From Bacillota bacterium (GTDB lineage: Bacteria > Bacillota > Clostridia > Oscillospirales > Ruminococcaceae): DNA of 43,620 bases. The notes under the pieces were generated by a model. The model worked only from the letters and a program-made list of their open reading frames with translations. It did no database searches and was not told where the DNA came from. The stretch is taken from positions 1-43,620 of the forward strand of contig JAEZQD010000135.1 of assembly GCA_023413185.1 (NCBI GenBank). Direction: 5' to 3'. Position numbers and translations under genes: made by a program. Shown here in pieces: positions 42,142-43,620 of this stretch. The stretch's first letter is position 1. Each line of letters starts with the position of its first letter.

Positions 42142-43347
42142 TCAATCGGTGGATATGGTCTGCACATCCGCTTGCGGTCTTTTTTTGCGTGAGTATGCGG
42201 CTGCACAGAGCAAAGAGGTAAATGGGATGGTAAACAGAATACCAAGGCTACCCACAAGCGATTGTAAAATCTCCACTACAATCATCTCGCGATTTAACAG
42301 GTGCAAAACGGATGGCGAATATACAATCAGCAGTAACACAACCGAAAGCGAGCTTCCGATATAAGCGAGAATCAGGGTGTTGGACATCGTGCCCATCATG
42401 TCTCTGCCTATTGTAAATCCACTACGCAGCAGGGTGGTAAAGGTGGGGTTTTTACCCTCTTGGCTTAATTCGTATAAGGCGGACGCTATGGACATCGCAA
42501 CGTCCATGATGGCGCCCATCGCGCCGATGATAATCGCGCCGAAAATAATCGCCTTAAGGTCAATGGGGTGCGTTGTCTCTAGCACCGCAAGAAAGGTGGC
42601 GTCCTCATCCGTATATCCGCTTAGCTTTAAGAATATGTCGGAGATTACCGTAATCAAACCCGATATCAGCACTCCGCCAAAGCAGCCGATGATAGAAGTC
42701 AGCGTCTTTAGGTCGGGCCCATTTATAATCAGCAGGGTCATTACAATGACAAACAAGCAGATAATGATAGAGGACAGATAGATGTTATACCCCGCCAGAA
42801 TTGAGGGGATAAACACAAAGAATACCGCAGAGCAGGTAAATGTCAGTGATATCATGGTGTTAAACCCCTTAAAGCCTCCAAAAAGCAGCAACAGCAACGC
42901 AAAGATAATGCCCATCACAATCAGTGTGTCGGTGCGCCGATACTCCACAAACATCCACTCATAGGCTTCGGGGTTGTCAAGGTCTTTCGAAATCAACACC
43001 TTGTCGCCGACCTCCACCTCTTTAAGACCGGAGGGCAGATATCCGTCTATACTCTGTACGGCAATAATCTCCGAGCCCGGTTCGTTTCCGCCTTCAAGCT
43101 TTGCAATAAAACGTACCGTAACATTGGTGATGAAGGTGCCGCCCAGGTCGTATTCTTCCTCATTGCGCTCAAGGACCATCGAAACGGTCGCGCGTTCCGG
43201 CTCAAGGCTTGTAGTGCCCGACAAAACACTTGCGGCGTCCTTGGATGTAAGGCGGTTACCCAAAAACAAGAAAATGAGCGACAGCAAAACTGTAACAATA
43301 TATACAACAAGGTATCGAATCCTGTGTTTCTTCTTATCCGGTTTCAT
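42142..43347 (-). CDS. YibE/F family membrane protein
   Basis: A 401-residue membrane protein. After an N-terminal segment (about 14-34) there is an extracellular beta-rich region to about 145, then seven or so further membrane segments, with LLLLLFGGFKGFNTMISLTFTC, IIGAMGAIMDVAMSIASALYEL and GTMSNTLILAYIGSSLSVVLL, the YibE/F signatures. It ends in a basic tail. Family members are predicted permeases, possibly linked to metal or small-molecule transport; function unproven. The ATG at 43347 is chosen with GAAAGGAACGG upstream; an in-frame TTG at 43374 is less likely. Confidence 0.88.
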   Translation of the reverse strand: MKPDKKKHRIRYLVVYIVTVLLSLIFLFLGNRLTSKDAASVLSGTTSLEPERATVSMVLERNEEEYDLGGTFITNVTVRFIAKLEGGNEPGSEIIAVQSIDGYLPSGLKEVEVGDKVLISKDLDNPEAYEWMFVEYRRTDTLIVMGIIFALLLLLFGGFKGFNTMISLTFTCSAVFFVFIPSILAGYNIYLSSIIICLFVIVMTLLIINGPDLKTLTSIIGCFGGVLISGLITVISDIFLKLSGYTDEDATFLAVLETTHPIDLKAIIFGAIIIGAMGAIMDVAMSIASALYELSQEGKNPTFTTLLRSGFTIGRDMMGTMSNTLILAYIGSSLSVVLLLIVYSPSVLHLLNREMIVVEILQSLVGSLGILFTIPFTSLLCAAAYSRKKRPQADVQTISTD

Positions 43348-43559
43348 TTTATTACCGTTCCTTTCTGCAAACAAAGGGAATGTATTGACTTAAAAACTAA
43401 GGTGCGACGGAAAGGGAAATAAATCTAGGTTACACGATACCATATCGGCGGCGATAATTCAACAACACAGCCGTGACTTTAGGTTAATCGTGCAAGGATT
43501 CTATCTTTAAAAATGGAATTGATATATAATAGATTTAAGCTACCAACGGAGGATGACAG
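43348..43559. promoter_or_regulatory. Divergent intergenic region before glpP
   Basis: 212 bases between divergent genes. On the plus strand a -10 TATAAT at 43525-43530 lies 30 bases before glpP but lacks a clear -35. I see no other gene or strong hairpin. Confidence 0.4.
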
Positions 43560-43620
43560 ATGAAAAACGGAGCCTTTCATTATTTCGAAGATTGCCCCGT
43601 CATTGCTGCAATAAAGGATG
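43560..43620 (+). CDS. glpP: Glycerol-3-phosphate responsive antiterminator, N-terminus only
   Basis: Only the first 20 codons fall inside the window. The start MKNGAFHYFEDCPVIAAIKD matches the start of GlpP-family antiterminators, which bind glycerol-3-phosphate and mRNA leaders of glycerol-uptake genes. The ATG at 43560 follows GGAGG. Because only a short piece is visible, the assignment is tentative, but the P-V-I-A-A-I-K-D block is characteristic. Confidence 0.72.
   Translation, partial: MKNGAFHYFEDCPVIAAIKD

Overview
The window is a chromosomal stretch of a spore-forming, strictly fermentative Clostridia-type Firmicute, probably Oscillospirales/Ruminococcaceae-like. The evidence is a sigma-E operon (spoIIGA-sigE), CotF-type coat proteins, a CgeB-like glycosyltransferase, the DapL route to diaminopimelate, cobalamin-dependent methionine synthase with a separate reactivation protein, NfnAB, a 2-hydroxyacyl-CoA dehydratase/activase-type protein, fermentative D-lactate dehydrogenase and an iron-type alcohol dehydrogenase. 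GC is moderate, and GTG and TTG starts are common. Start sites below were mostly chosen by ribosome binding site. I see no insertion sequence, prophage, integrase or CRISPR array.

Layout. 1-2.9 kb: 3' end of gpsA, then dapF and dapL. 3.0-6.9 kb: a promoter followed by metF, a stand-alone MetH reactivation-domain gene and metH without that domain. 7-8.7 kb: PNPOx-like protein and AI-2E-family permease. 8.8-10.8 kb: PadR / DUF1700 / DUF4097 envelope module. 11-11.7 kb: HAD phosphatase. 11.68-12.0 kb: strong promoter and complete T-box leader, followed not by an aminoacyl-tRNA synthetase but by an XRE-cupin regulator and an acyl-CoA synthetase. 14.6-16.3 kb: spoIIGA-sigE. 16.3-17.1 kb: structured leader and transaldolase-like gene. 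17.3-18.7 kb: DUF4430 lipoprotein, a small Asn/Gln-rich gene on the other strand and two small coat-type proteins. 18.9-21.7 kb: Fe-ADH, CgeB-like protein, cupin. 21.7-28.7 kb, minus strand: DUF815 ATPase, tRNA-Ala(GGC), Mrp/NBP35, and a dehydratase/activase protein cut in two by one in-frame stop. 28.9-30.7 kb: ABC-F antibiotic-resistance-type protein behind a leader with a tiny upstream ORF, competing helices and a terminator. 30.8-33.2 kb: nfnAB. 33.5-36.8 kb: AraC-type regulator with a degenerate receiver, and a chemoreceptor. 36.9-38.9 kb: patatin-like esterase and D-LDH. 39-40.6 kb, minus: SGNH hydrolase and DegV. 40.9-41.5 kb: DUF1836. 41.5-43.3 kb, minus: methyltransferase and YibE/F permease. 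At the right edge glpP begins.

The genes are mostly housekeeping and central anaerobic metabolism. The items most worth a second look are regulatory or structural: the T-box with apparent isoleucine specifier before an acyl-CoA synthetase, which suggests amino-acid synthesis from an exogenous branched-chain acid; the ABC-F attenuator; the single-stop fission of the activase/dehydratase; the switch-like leader before the transaldolase; and the small QNN-repeat protein beside the coat genes.
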